Shown here piece after piece: positions 55,001 through 64,000 of a stretch of DNA of 64,000 nt (the stretch's first letter is position 1; each line of letters starts with the position of its first letter). Source of the DNA: Hydractinia symbiolongicarpus. Lineage: Eukaryota > Cnidaria > Hydrozoa > Anthoathecata > Hydractiniidae. Where the stretch lies: positions 14,794,501 through 14,858,500 of the forward strand of contig NC_079886.1 in NCBI RefSeq assembly GCF_029227915.1, read 5' to 3'. Below the pieces are notes generated by a model that was not told the origin of the DNA, did not search any database, and saw only the letters and a program-made list of their open reading frames with translations. The translations under genes and the position numbers were made by a program.

Positions 55001-58000
55001 GAATTAAATGATTATATAGTAGCCCCCTGATTTGCGTTTTTTAACTTGGTAAATTTTAGCGTAACGACACATCGTAAGAAAGTGACCTGTACTTTGCGTG
55101 TCGTGGACTCACATGGTTACTCACACAAGCGTATTATTATATAGATTAATAAAGCCATGCAATGCACCTAAAACTAGGGACTACCTAGGACCAATTTGGG
55201 TAAGTTTCCCAAACCTGGGTCCCCGAATCCGTGGATGACGTCATGGGTTGATGACGTCATCAAAAAACCTTCAAATCCTAATATCTCTGCAACCGTTTGT
55301 CTAAAGTACACGACCCTACACATTTTCTTGATCAGCGTTTCTAGATCTATAAGATGAAGGCAACGAGTATACAAATTTCAAAAGAAATATTTTTTGTATT
55401 TTTATTAGGGACTTTGCTGACGTCAGCAAAATTTTTAAACCCTTATATCTCATTAACCATTCATCAAAAGCACGTGATTACATAGATTTTCTTGATCAGC
55501 GGTTTAAGCTCTACACAATAGAGGCAACGTAGAAACAAGGTTCTAATTTTTTTGCAGATGGGTTACTGACGTCATCAAAATTCATATGACGCTTATTTTT
55601 CAATTTTATCCCGCCTTAGTGGATTTTTCCACGGCCTTCATCGACTAGTCTATATTAATAATACGCCAGTTCTGTCTGTCTGTGACTTTTGCAAAGTGGA
55701 TTATATTCTTTACTATTCTTTTCGATAAAGTCTGTAAAACATCGCCCATAAAGTTTTTCTGTAATTTACGAAACTTTAGCGTTAAATAATATTAGCGTCA
55801 AAGAAAGTATATTAACATAAGTGAAGCCATTACAAGGCACTAAAAACTTTGAGGCCAAATAACTTGGAAACGAGGTGGTGACGTCAATGATTTTTCACCG
55901 CGTGTGTAACTAGGGACCACCTAGGACCAACTTGGTACTTTTCCCAAACCGTTTGTCAAAAGTACATGATCCTATACAATTTTCTTTATCAGCGTTTCAA
56001 GATCTATACGATTAAGGCAACAGGTATACAAATTTCTAAAAAAAATGGGTTTTGACGGGCCATTGCTGACTTCAGCAAAATTTTTGATCCCTTATATCTC
56101 CTTAGGCGTTTGTCGAAAACATTTGATCCTATACATTATTTTGATCAGCGTTTTAACCTCTACACATTACAGGCAACGAATAAACTAAACTTCGCCAAAT
56201 TTTTTTTGTACATCCTTTTTATCCACTCTCTTGTTTTTCCGCGGGTTGGTTTATCATCGTCTGAATCGACGAGCTCGTTCAGCAACATGAGCAGCACTGC
56301 AGAATTCCTTCCGTCCGCCATTTTGTTTTTTAGGAATGAATGAACTCTTTGTTGTTCGAATGTTTTTAAAAGCAGTCCCACAAACCTAAAATTTTGCTTC
56401 ATCCAACATGCATTTTTTATCCAACATTTCATCCAAGATACGAAAAAATGTTGCATGAAATGTTGGACTGGTTTGCCTTAAATGTTCAACATCGCAATGT
56501 TTTGTCTATATTGCTTTAGTCTATAGGGCCTTTCGAATTCTGCATAGAATGTTTCTGTTTATTAGACAGGACTGTTGAATTTTTACCTCGCGTGTTAATT
56601 ATTACAGTATAAAAACAGATTTTTTTCTTTAACCAACTTAGACGGTTAACAAATACAATAATAACCGATTATCCCGTGCTTTAACGAAAATGTCGCTCTC
56701 AGTCACTGCAACGACCTCGGGCAATATTTTTAGCGGTACAGCCAGGGCAATGGTTACAGATGCCTACCCATTTTTAGGAACGACGGAGTGAAGAAAAAAA
56801 ACAAAAGAAGTTAAAGAAGCGGGAAGAGAAGTTAAAAAAACGCGAAGAGGAACATAGAAAGCAACAGGTAATAAGAAAACATTTCTTCAATATTGCCTAT
56901 GCCATATTTTCTTCCCATATTTTATATGGTATTTATCTTTCCAGCATTCTGTGCATAGTTTTTAAAATGTTATTTATGTTTAAATACTTCTGCAGTTAAT
57001 GCACCAGCATTTTTTAGGAACTTGACGAACGCTACCGTATACTAAGAGAAAAGAAGTCTAAGCAAAAAGAGAACTTTTACCGACACAGTAAATCTAGCCT
57101 GAATTCAGCTGTCTCTAATCTCGAGAAGGTTTGTGTTTAGTAATCACTGTGCACAGTTTAACCTGTATATAGCAGACAACCACCACCCTCTCTTTGGTTT
57201 GTGTCAATCCTTGCCTCTATAAAATTTCGAACTGGTTTATTTTATTTTTCGGGTAAGACAACCTGTAATCGGGTTCGACCGTGTTACACGCGTCTAAGAC
57301 CGTGATTTAAAAGAATTGACCGGTTTATTGTTATATATATCGTAGTCACGTCTGACGTGTAACGTAAAAGTATGCATATTTTTCGTATCCACTGATATCT
57401 TTAATACTTTTTTTATGCAGTATTGCTCGAGCGAATTTGTAGATAGAAGGCAAAGACATGGACTTTCACCTTGGGATGAGAATAAGTACCCGAAACAATG
57501 TTATAATAGTCACCAAAGGATACCCAGATTCGAACGTAACCGCACTGCTTCTACAGAAGGTGCTGCGCTAAGATCACCTTATGTTGGTAGTAGAACGGTG
57601 ACTGGTTCGCTCAATATAAAATGTTCGAACTTGTCAGCAAGCTGTAGCTCATTATCCAGTATTAGTTCAAGTGGTTCGTCTTCACCTCCACTGCCAGCAT
57701 CCCCTCCACCGTGTAAAAACGTTGCTTGGAAAGTTCCTAGTTTTAATCACGATACTGCGACGTTATCTTCGGTGTCACCATGGTCTCAAACAGCTGAACG
57801 TGGCGTAAAATCCTATTCAAATGTTCGTCATGGAAAAAATAAGCCAACACGGTTATTTGATAATTCGTCACTGTTTTGCACTCAAGTTGACGCTGATAAA
57901 CGCCAACGAGAAAAGAGCAATCTCCAAGGTGCGCAAAATGCTGGTGAATACACCTTGTTCGGGGCCCACTCATTTGGCAATGCGTTCAAATCCCCGATCA

Positions 58001-58005
58001 TGTGA
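47690..58005 (+). CDS. Host gene of at least six phase-0 exons, coiled-coil and serine-rich protein (partial model)
   Basis: Exons 47690-47779, 48657-48731, 50933-51019, 56778-56867, 57018-57128 and 57421-58005 have GT donors and pyrimidine-AG acceptors. All are phase 0 and have lengths divisible by three. In order they encode a short hydrophobic then basic piece, an asparagine/lysine-rich piece, a histidine/glutamine-rich piece (H-A-H-Q-Q-Q-H-N-H), a strongly charged K/E coiled coil (K-K-R-E-E-K-L-K-K-R), a helix ending V-S-N-L-E-K, and a long C-terminal exon. The last has S-P-W-D-E-N-K, serine/proline-rich runs and a TGA at 58003-58005. An upstream 5' end is not found. No domain family recognised. 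The introns are full of Helitrons and a hAT-like element. Chaining of the exons is inference; each exon alone has moderate support. Confidence 0.5.
47823..48455. mobile_element. hAT-like element in an intron, with decayed ORF
   Basis: Inverted ends TAAGGCAAGAAATTTTCGC (47823) and the complement of AAATTTCTTGTCTTA (ends 48455). The flanks ATGTACTT and ATGTATAC may be a degenerate 8-bp duplication. The minus strand at 48125-48313 keeps an open piece with one stop: W-E-S-I-K-F-I-K-E-I, then K-K-G-D-K-Q-Q-L-L-G-Y and D-D-D-S-D-D-E-D-D-E. It may be the remnant of a transposase or a captured exon. Confidence 0.5.
49012..49049. repeat. (AT)n microsatellite
   Basis: About 19 uninterrupted AT dinucleotides inside an intron of the proposed host gene. 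Confidence 0.95.
49050..50932. other. Intronic AT-rich DNA
   Basis: No gene supported. Short direct repeats occur at 50215-50265 (GTCCGAAAGAGTATTTAAT twice, slightly varied) and 50475-50570 (GTCCGACCAA...GGACGTTTTAA twice), plus GCGAGCAA/TTGCTCGC inverted pieces near 50610-50670, suggesting a small repeat element. Confidence 0.4.
51020..53187. other. Intronic DNA with a possible extra exon and a MITE
   Basis: A protein-like open stretch follows an acceptor at 51804 (F-E-V-S-A-S-E-K-S-I-K-P-D-S-E-S), running to about 51913. Its phase does not fit the neighbouring exons, so it is not included in the gene. A small repeat with inverted ends TCGGCAGGCAAAAATGCAGA and its near complement lies at 52356-52532, and similar sequence recurs near 62560-62720. 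Confidence 0.4.
53188..55648 (+). mobile_element. Non-autonomous Helitron copy 3, split by copy 5
   Basis: Starts TCTATATAATAATACG at 53188. It is interrupted after TATTAAA (53347), resumes at TTAATAAAGCC (55146), and ends with the GTGGATTTTTCCAC hairpin and CTAG at 55645-55648. Joining the two parts matches the uninterrupted copy 1. Confidence 0.75.
53348..55145 (-). mobile_element. Helitron copy 5, minus strand, inserted inside copy 3
   Basis: On the minus strand it begins TCTATATAATAATACGC (55145) and ends with hairpin GTGGATTCTTCCAC, GGGAATTTGG and CTAG (53348-53351). It sits exactly between A and T of copy 3 with no duplication, the known Helitron insertion signature. 1,798 bp, no recognisable Rep/helicase coding. 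Confidence 0.75.
55649..56190 (+). mobile_element. Non-autonomous Helitron copy 4, 3' end lost
   Basis: Begins TCTATATTAATAATACG directly after copy 3 (head-to-tail). The body blocks align with copy 2 until about 56185; no hairpin/CTAG end is present. Confidence 0.65.
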
Positions 58006-58360
58006 TTGGTTTATTTTTGTTAACAGTATAATATATCTAGTTTATTTTTTTATGTTCATGACGTTACAGGTAAAGTCATGTTATTGAAAAAAGGCTGGCT
58101 GTGGAAATAGAGAAATCTAATTAAAAGAAATAGAATGTTATTTCTTCCCCTGTACTGCCACTACTTTTGGTAATTGTAGGGAGGGCCTTTTTAAGTTGGA
58201 AAGGGTTGTTTTTCTTTTAATCAGTAGCTGGAGTGGTTATGAATAAATTGTCAGAGAGCAGAATTATTTCTGTTATAATAAGAAGGGTGGGTGTTAATAA
58301 AATTGTTGTTTTCTTATTCTGACTTTGAAATAGGTGGATTTTTATTCTGACTTCTTTAAA

Positions 58361-58516
58361 TAAGTCGGTGGCCCGTGAAAAAATCCACAAGCTCGGCCAT
58401 CTCTGTGATACCACACTGAATCCGCCTTGCTACTTCCGGTACCATTTTGCGTGAGAATTGTATATGGGTCGACCGTCTTTAAATTACACGCTGGAATACG
58501 GCTATTATTAAAGAGA
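58361..58516 (-). mobile_element. Short Helitron-like unit at the head of the second array
   Basis: The minus strand ends with the GTGGATTTTTTCAC hairpin and a degenerate CTTA. The 5' side (58516) reads TCTTTAATAATAGCCG and abuts the next unit. Confidence 0.5.
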
Positions 58517-60112
58517 CTAGCCGGAAGACCCGGCGTCGAAACGCCAGGTTAAGCCACAAGTAACTGTTGTTGAACGCCCTGGGGAGCGCCTAGTAAGAGT
58601 CGTAAACTGTGCCACACGGTCATGTGGAGTGGTTTAGTACAGATATGCAGTATGTCGTAAATCAAGTGAAGCGCATACACCATTGTAGTGTTGCGACTGT
58701 CACATATATTATAAAAATAACTTTCCCGCAACAAACCTGAAATAAAAACAGAGTTTACAAACCGTTGTTTCTCCGTCATAGCAAAAAAAAATAGTCAATA
58801 TTATTTTATAAGTTTCAGTAAATATTAAGAAATTAATTGTGACACTGGACTGGGTGCTTAGTAGGGCTAAACCGTGTCACACATGAGTTAATAGCCGTAT
58901 AAAACCATTTTCCAAAAAATCTACATCGCAACAGTTAAAGTAAAAACGGAGAAAACGTTTTTTGGAAAATGTTTTTGGTGAAAGCATAGTACAGTTAACG
59001 GTTTTGCACAGGCGTATAAAGATAATACCATTTTGAAACACAGTTTCTCGCAGACTGTGTTTCAATAACAACACAAAAAGAAGTCCTTTGCTAACACGGG
59101 GTTGAGCGGTGGACTGACCCCTTAGTACAGGTAAACCACATCGCACATGCGCCTAGGCGTAACAGCCTTTTCCAAAAAACAGTCCGTTGTTAACACTGAG
59201 CTTAGCGCTTAGTACAGGTAAAACGTGTCGCACATGCGTATAAGCTTAATAGTCTTTTCCAAAATACTTCAGTTTAAATAAAAAAATAGGAAACAGACCG
59301 TCGTTAAACAACACGGGATAGGCACATAGCACAGGTACTCCGTGTCTCATTAATAAACTTTTGACTTTTGCTAAAGTTTATATTACAGTAAAGTGGTAGC
59401 TAACTACTTAATTGCATTTAGTATGAAAAAGATTACTTAAAAATTCTGTTGCAGCCAACTGTACTTGGTTACTTTTACATTTTAGCTCGAGGTGGCTAAC
59501 CCCAGTCACAACCAAGTAAAAATCGGATTGGCTAAGATAACACAAAAATCAGAAATGTTAGCTAACATCTACGTTGGTAGCCAGAATCTTAAAATTGGTT
59601 TTGTTTAAAATTAATATATAGCTAGAGAACGTGACAGTAAGAGGCAAATAAAACTAATACAAAGCTTAGGTGGCTGAATAATAGGTAGCTTAGCTAGCTA
59701 GCTAACTATAAAGTATAGGTGAATAAACATGTAAACAAATAGAAAAATACCCAAAAGTAGTTTTAAATGAAACTGCGATCTTGTTAAAATACAAAGAGAA
59801 TTATTAGAAAGAAAATATGAACCAAACAGTTAAGAAACTTTTCTTTCCCAAGCAATGAGTTGGTTCGATCTGCTTGCCAAATTTCAGACCGATAACGTAA
59901 AAATCGTTGCTAAGAAATATAAAGAGCTTTAGCTTCTGATTGGTCATTTATATAAAACTCTGCTCCTGATTGGACCAGCGGGAACCCGTTCCTGTGCGAG
60001 TGGGGACCCGACGGGTTTTTCGTCCCTGCGTATTTTGTATTTCGTGCGTGTTTAACACAAGTCGCTTTTGACGCACGAACAGACAGACGGAATACGGCTA
60101 TTATTACAGAGA
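58517..60112 (-). mobile_element. Helitron-like family 2, unit 1
   Basis: The minus strand starts TCTCTGTAATAATAGCCG at 60112 and ends in an inverted GGCG/CGCC stem, CCGG and CTAG (58517-58520). The body has four or five imperfect internal repeats of roughly 110-130 bases containing AGCGCTTAGTACAGGTAAA, GTGTCGCACATGCG and AACAGTCCG blocks (58850-59340). No coding. Confidence 0.65.
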
Positions 60113-61732
60113 CTAGCCGGGAAACCCGGCGTCGAATCGCCGGGATGAGCCACAAGTAACTGTTGTTGAACGCCCTAAGGAGCGCTTAAAAAGAACTGCA
60201 AACTGTGCAAAACAGTCAGGTGGAGCGCTTTAGTACAGGTATGCAGTATGTCGTAGATTAAGTGAAGCGCACACACCTATAGTGTTGCGACTGTAACATA
60301 TTTTTCAAAAAATAACTTTCCCGCAACAAAGGCTGAAATAGAAACACAGTTTACAACCCTTGTGACTCCGTCATAGCAAAAACAATCGGTCAATATTATT
60401 TTATTTTGTGGAATAAGTTTTTGTAAAAGTTAAATAATTAATCGTGACACTGGACTGAGCGCTTAGTAGAGTTAAACGGTGTTACACAGGTGAATAGGGA
60501 TAATACCTTTTTGAAAAAAACTTTGTTGCAGACTCTATTTAAATGAAAACACAAGAAACAGTCCTTCGTTTCTTGCACAGGGCTAAGCGGTTAGTCCAGG
60601 TAAACATTGTTGGACATTCGTACAGGCGTGATTCCCAAGAAAGTTTAAAAATTAATTGTCACAGTGGGCTGACCCGCATAGGCGTAACAGCCTTTTCCAA
60701 AAAACAGGCTATTGTTAACACTAAGCTGACCGCTTAGTACAGTTAAACAGACTTGAACAGTACCCTTCTCCAAAAAAACTTTATCACAACTTCGGTTTAA
60801 ATGACAACACAGGAAACAGCCTGTCGTTACCCCTCCAGCTAAAGCAATTGCTCAGCCATTTTATTTGCAAAAAATTTTTTAAGAAAATAATTAAAGATGT
60901 ATAGCTACCTAGCTAAACTGCATTTAGCATAAGATTTATTGCTGAGAATATTGCGATATTGATAGCCAAACTGAATTTTTATACTATCACTTTTTAGGTA
61001 AATATATGAGATAGCTAAATGGCTATTTCCTCGACATAAAAATAAATGTTGGGTTGGAGAAAAACCTCTTATACCAAACAAAATTAGTAAAAAGTAAGGC
61101 TATTAGCTAGTAGCCTTCAAAATATTCGTTCCTAGCCAAAAATCCTAAAACTCGTGCGTTTAAGATCTGCACGTAGCTAAAAAATGTGACAATAAATTTA
61201 TCTTCACATAAAAAACCCAAATATTACAAATATAAAAAGCTTATAGAAGACAAAAAGGTGAAACAGACACAACCATTACTTTTTAAAAACTAAAATAGCC
61301 ATCATGTTTCTTCGTTGGCATATCTAGGCCGCGAAAGTCTTGATTGGTTTTTCAAAGAATCAGGCGTTTTGATTGGTATACACGTGCGAGCGGTCAAAAC
61401 ATAGCCAGTTAAACTGTCAGTAAAACCATCCTAGTTGTTTTCTGTGGCTCCTGGGGGCGGAATCGGCGATTAAGGTCACGGGGGTAAATTATTATAAATG
61501 GCGCATTTAAATAATGAATTCATTTTAATCACTTAATTTGTTTTTTAAATTAGAGGTTTATCAATTAAATTAATTAAATTATGTAAGGAAATAAATTAAT
61601 TTCTGTAATTTATTTTGATAAATCATAAGATTTCCAATTAAACAACCCCCTGGTTTCTAAAAATTCGCAGAAAGATCAAAGGAATATCGGTAACCCTTTT
61701 GAACAGACAAAATACGGCTATTATTAAAGAGA
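60113..61732 (-). mobile_element. Helitron-like family 2, unit 2
   Basis: Same end structure: CTAG with a CGGCG/CGCCG stem at the left and TCTTTAATAATAGCCG at the right. Internal repeats at 60420-60830 match those of unit 1. Directly abuts units 1 and 3. Confidence 0.65.
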
Positions 61733-61854
61733 CTAGTCAAAAGCTTATGATTAAAGCCATTGGTTCGCCCGTACCTTAAATATCGCATTGCGTGTTTCCG
61801 TAACACGACTAATTTTCCTCGGTTAAACAGACAGACGAAATATTAAAAAAGAGA
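61733..61854 (-). mobile_element. Helitron-like family 2, unit 3 (122 bp, internally deleted)
   Basis: Both ends retained (CTAG at 61733 and a TCTCTTTTTTAATATT-type start at 61854) with almost no body. The next unit follows with CTAT in place of CTAG. Confidence 0.45.
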
Positions 61855-62570
61855 CTATAATCGTAACCCCGTTTATAAATCAACGGGTTCGCCCGTCTTT
61901 TATATACCGCATGTGGTGTGTCTCGATATTTTGGTATCATTTTGCGCAGATGCAGAATACGGCTATTATTATCGCAAACTGTACCATACATTCAAGTGGA
62001 GCGCTTTAGTACAGATGCAGTATGTAAATCGAGTAAAGCGCACACTATATTATAGTGTTTTGGTGTAAAATATTTTTCCAAAAATAACTTCATTTGAAAT
62101 AAAAACAACCTGTTGTTATCCTGTCATAGCAAAAACAATCGGTCAAGTTTTATATATTTTGCGGTAAAAGTTTTCGTGAAATTTTAAAAATTAATAGCAA
62201 CATCGAGCTAAGCACTTAGCAAAGGCATGCCGTGTCGCACATCCATTTAGGCATAATAACCTTGTCCAAAAAACATTATCGCAACTTTGGCTTAAATAAA
62301 AACACAGGGAACAGCCTGTCGTTTACACCGGACTGAGTGCTTAGTACAGGTAAATTGTGTCGCACATGCATATAGGCGTAGTAATAGCCTTTTTTAAAAA
62401 AAAAAATTATTGCAACTTCCTAAAACAATCTTCACTCAGCAAATTATTTGGCAGAATAAGTTTGCAAAACTCATTGTAATTTAAATAAAACACATTCGAA
62501 AGCCTGTGTTATATTGCAGTAAAAGGTGCAGCTGTAACACTTATTAACAGAAAGTATATTTAAAAAAATC
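61855..62570 (-). mobile_element. Helitron-like family 2, further partial units
   Basis: A short end-to-end piece (61855-61975) is followed by body sequence of the same family (GAGCGCTTTAGTACAG, then two or more internal repeats to about 62420) without a clear 5' terminus. Confidence 0.45.
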
Positions 62571-63280
62571 GACAGGCAAAAAAATGAACATCTTAAGTGA
62601 AGAAAGTCAAATTATGGCTACTAGCATCTTTTCACTGATATATGTTCTAAATCTAAACTACGTGCAAGTTATATATATATTTTAATTTCAAGTTCAAAGT
62701 ATGCCTCTACCTGAAAAAAAAGTTTGGAATGGACGCTCACCACCTGCATTATATTGCTTGTTGATTTGCAAAAGAGGGAATGGACTGGTACATGGCATAC
62801 CGGCTACATTATTATTTTGCCTGTCGATTTGCATAAAAGGGTTGGGGAATATAAACAGCAAACGTCACGATGAAAGTGTGGTCCTGACCTATTTTGAGAC
62901 AGAAAGTCTTGAACAAACCTGTCAAAATAGTTTCTATGTATTTATTAAACAGGCGGGTCAAAATTTTTTGTGCACACTGTAGTTGCTTCCTTTCAAATCA
63001 TTCTCGCCCATACGACAAAAATATGTGATACAAAGTAGATACATATACAGTGCGTAACAATAAATAAACGTAGTGCTAGCTTGCGTCAATGATGGTAAGT
63101 AAATGCCAGCAAACACAGAATGTATGAACGTTCAAAACAAAAAAAAACTTTCCAAAAAAATTTTTTGACCATTGGGAGCTTATTTATTGGACGAAAATTA
63201 ATAAGCAGGGGGGGGAAAAAAATCTTAGAATTGATAAGCGCCCCCCCCCCCTCCCTTTGTATTACGCATCCGAGAGTAGG
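62571..63280. other. Repeat-rich noncoding DNA
   Basis: Contains a relative of the 52.36-kb repeat (ACAGGCAAAAAAATGAAC), two direct copies of a CATTATATTGCTTG/CATTATTATTTTGC...GATTTGCA block (62746-62835), and a G-run/C-run pair (63208-63251) inside an ATTAATAAGC...GATAAGCGCC inverted context. The open frame at 62701-62982 overlaps the duplicated block and is not supported as a gene. Confidence 0.4.
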
Positions 63281-63288
63281 TGGTTTGG

Positions 63289-63296
63289 TATAAATA
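63289..63296 (+). promoter_or_regulatory. TATA box candidate
   Basis: TATAAATA, 45 bases before the ATG at 63334. Spacing allows a start of transcription near 63320. Confidence 0.45.
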
Positions 63297-63333
63297 TCAG
63301 TTGGGCATGCGGAAGATTCTTTCCGTTCTCAAC

Positions 63334-63516
63334 ATGGCTAGCAAGAGCTTGAGAGACCGTGTAAAGTTAGTTTTCGAAAACAAAAATTTTAATGAGTTAC
63401 CTCAAATATACACTCAATTAATTAAAAACGTTAAATGTAGTTCTGTTTTGCCACCTACCTACGTGTTGCAAAAACAACTTACTTTTGGTTTTATCCGAAA
63501 AAATTGCCATGCATAG
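63334..63516 (+). CDS. Small unrecognised ORF behind a TATA box
   Basis: 60 codons beginning M-A-S-K-S-L-R-D-R-V-K-L-V-F, helical and basic, ending I-R-K-N-C-H-A. An ATG at 63334 is preferred over in-frame upstream codons because it follows the TATA box at a plausible distance. No family recognised. It could be a first exon, since a GT lies within a few bases of several codons, or a chance ORF. Confidence 0.35.
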   Translation: MASKSLRDRVKLVFENKNFNELPQIYTQLIKNVKCSSVLPPTYVLQKQLTFGFIRKNCHA

Positions 63517-63820
63517 AAATACCTACCTGCCTATGTGAAATCAAAGAAGGATAGTTAGCAATTACTTCGAAGTTGGTTGTGTATGTTTATCTTTAGTTGT
63601 TTCTATCATAGCTAGATATCCGTTTTCGTTACTATGACCACTATGTCGTAGTGGCTTTATTAATGTAGCTAGCTAAGGAGCTAAATACTATTTTTTTAAA
63701 TTCATACATTTTATCAGGTAAGAATAATTTTATATATAAATGGGAAAAGTGTGATGGCTAGCTAGCTAATTTTTGGTGTTGATTTGGATCTCTTTGATTG
63801 GTGCTGACTTAGCTATCAAG
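63517..63820. other. Noncoding DNA
   Basis: Contains several AGCTAGCTA words (63666, 63757 and 63822), which recur elsewhere in the right half of the window. No gene supported. Confidence 0.35.
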
Positions 63821-64000
63821 CTAGTTAGCTACACAAAATAGTGCTCTGATTAGAGTGCCTTTTTTTCTTAACTCGCCAGCAACAAAAAACCTTTGTCCTG
63901 CTTTGCGTAATTTTTCTATGAGGGGCTGGACACCTAACTCCTGTTCTTTTGGGAAAAAGAGGGCTAAAATAATTTCCAAACGACACTTTGTGATGCTACT
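63821..64000 (-). CDS. Partial minus-strand ORF at the right window edge
   Basis: Open for all 59 codons from the window edge to a TAG at 63821-63823. The composition is protein-like, with an amphipathic region E-L-G-V-Q-P-L-I-E-K-L-R-K-A and R-F-F-V-A-G-E-L-R-K-K-G. No family recognised; it could be the end of a host gene or of a LINE ORF continuing to the right. Confidence 0.35.
   Translation of the reverse strand, partial: SSITKCRLEIILALFFPKEQELGVQPLIEKLRKAGQRFFVAGELRKKGTLIRALFCVAN

Noticed and set aside
62701-62982. Open frame of 93 codons
   Set aside because: It overlaps two direct copies of a repeated block and relatives of a MITE near 52.4 kb. Residue composition follows the repeat, and no splice or homology support was seen.
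1-64000. CRISPR arrays, tRNA or rRNA genes
   Set aside because: No regularly spaced identical repeats with unique spacers and no cloverleaf or rRNA core sequence were seen by eye.

Overview
The window looks like nuclear DNA of a metazoan, most likely a cnidarian and perhaps a hydrozoan. The evidence is AT-rich, intron-bearing host sequence with GT/AG exons, dense eukaryotic transposons, and retroelement and Polinton protein families that I associate with cnidarian genomes. The species is inference. No rRNA, tRNA, CRISPR array or prokaryotic operon was seen.

Region 1 (1-18.9 kb) is a nest of virus-like Polinton/Maverick elements and retrotransposons, visibly more GC-rich than the rest. Polinton B is cut by the left window edge and ends at 2951. 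It carries an unnamed ORF, a penton-like minor capsid protein, a hydrophobic/coiled-coil protein, a SAP-like ORF, a small cysteine-rich protein and a DUF4116-repeat gene. Polinton A is bounded on both sides at 5904-18455, with ~95-bp terminal inverted repeats and a GCTAT target duplication. It holds a decayed protein-primed DNA polymerase B, an HNH-like zinc protein, a membrane protein, a packaging ATPase, an integrase, the conserved small protein after the capsid gene, a truncated double-jelly-roll major capsid protein, and a ten-unit DUF4116 gene. Polinton A interrupts the ORF of a retroelement with a restriction-like endonuclease (called RLE here). N-terminal RLE coding lies at 18456-18852 and the C-terminal part at 3435-5903. 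Polinton B abuts what appears to be the equivalent point of a second, degenerate RLE copy. Most Polinton gene starts sit on or next to an AATAAA, and several gene junctions carry perfect short hairpins. A hammerhead-ribozyme fold sits in AT-rich DNA inside Polinton A.

Region 2 (18.9-31.1 kb) is mostly noncoding host DNA with a degenerate minisatellite, a LINE 3' end, a decayed Ty1/copia-type retrotransposon on the minus strand (about 25.1-28.2 kb), and a MITE.

Region 3 (31.1-37.5 kb) is a CR1/L2-type LINE with a mutated 2A-like motif near its N-terminus. A second, nearly complete RLE copy interrupts its reverse transcriptase ORF.

Region 4 (37.5-46 kb) has a transposase remnant, a possible two-exon small gene, LINE fragments and a MITE with internal tandem repeats.

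Region 5 (46-58 kb) contains a probable host gene of at least six phase-0 exons (47690-58005) encoding a polar, coiled-coil, serine-rich protein. Its introns are filled with non-autonomous Helitrons, one inserted inside another, and a hAT-like element.

Region 6 (58-64 kb) is a head-to-tail minus-strand array of a second Helitron-like family, then a small TATA-box ORF and an ORF running off the right edge.
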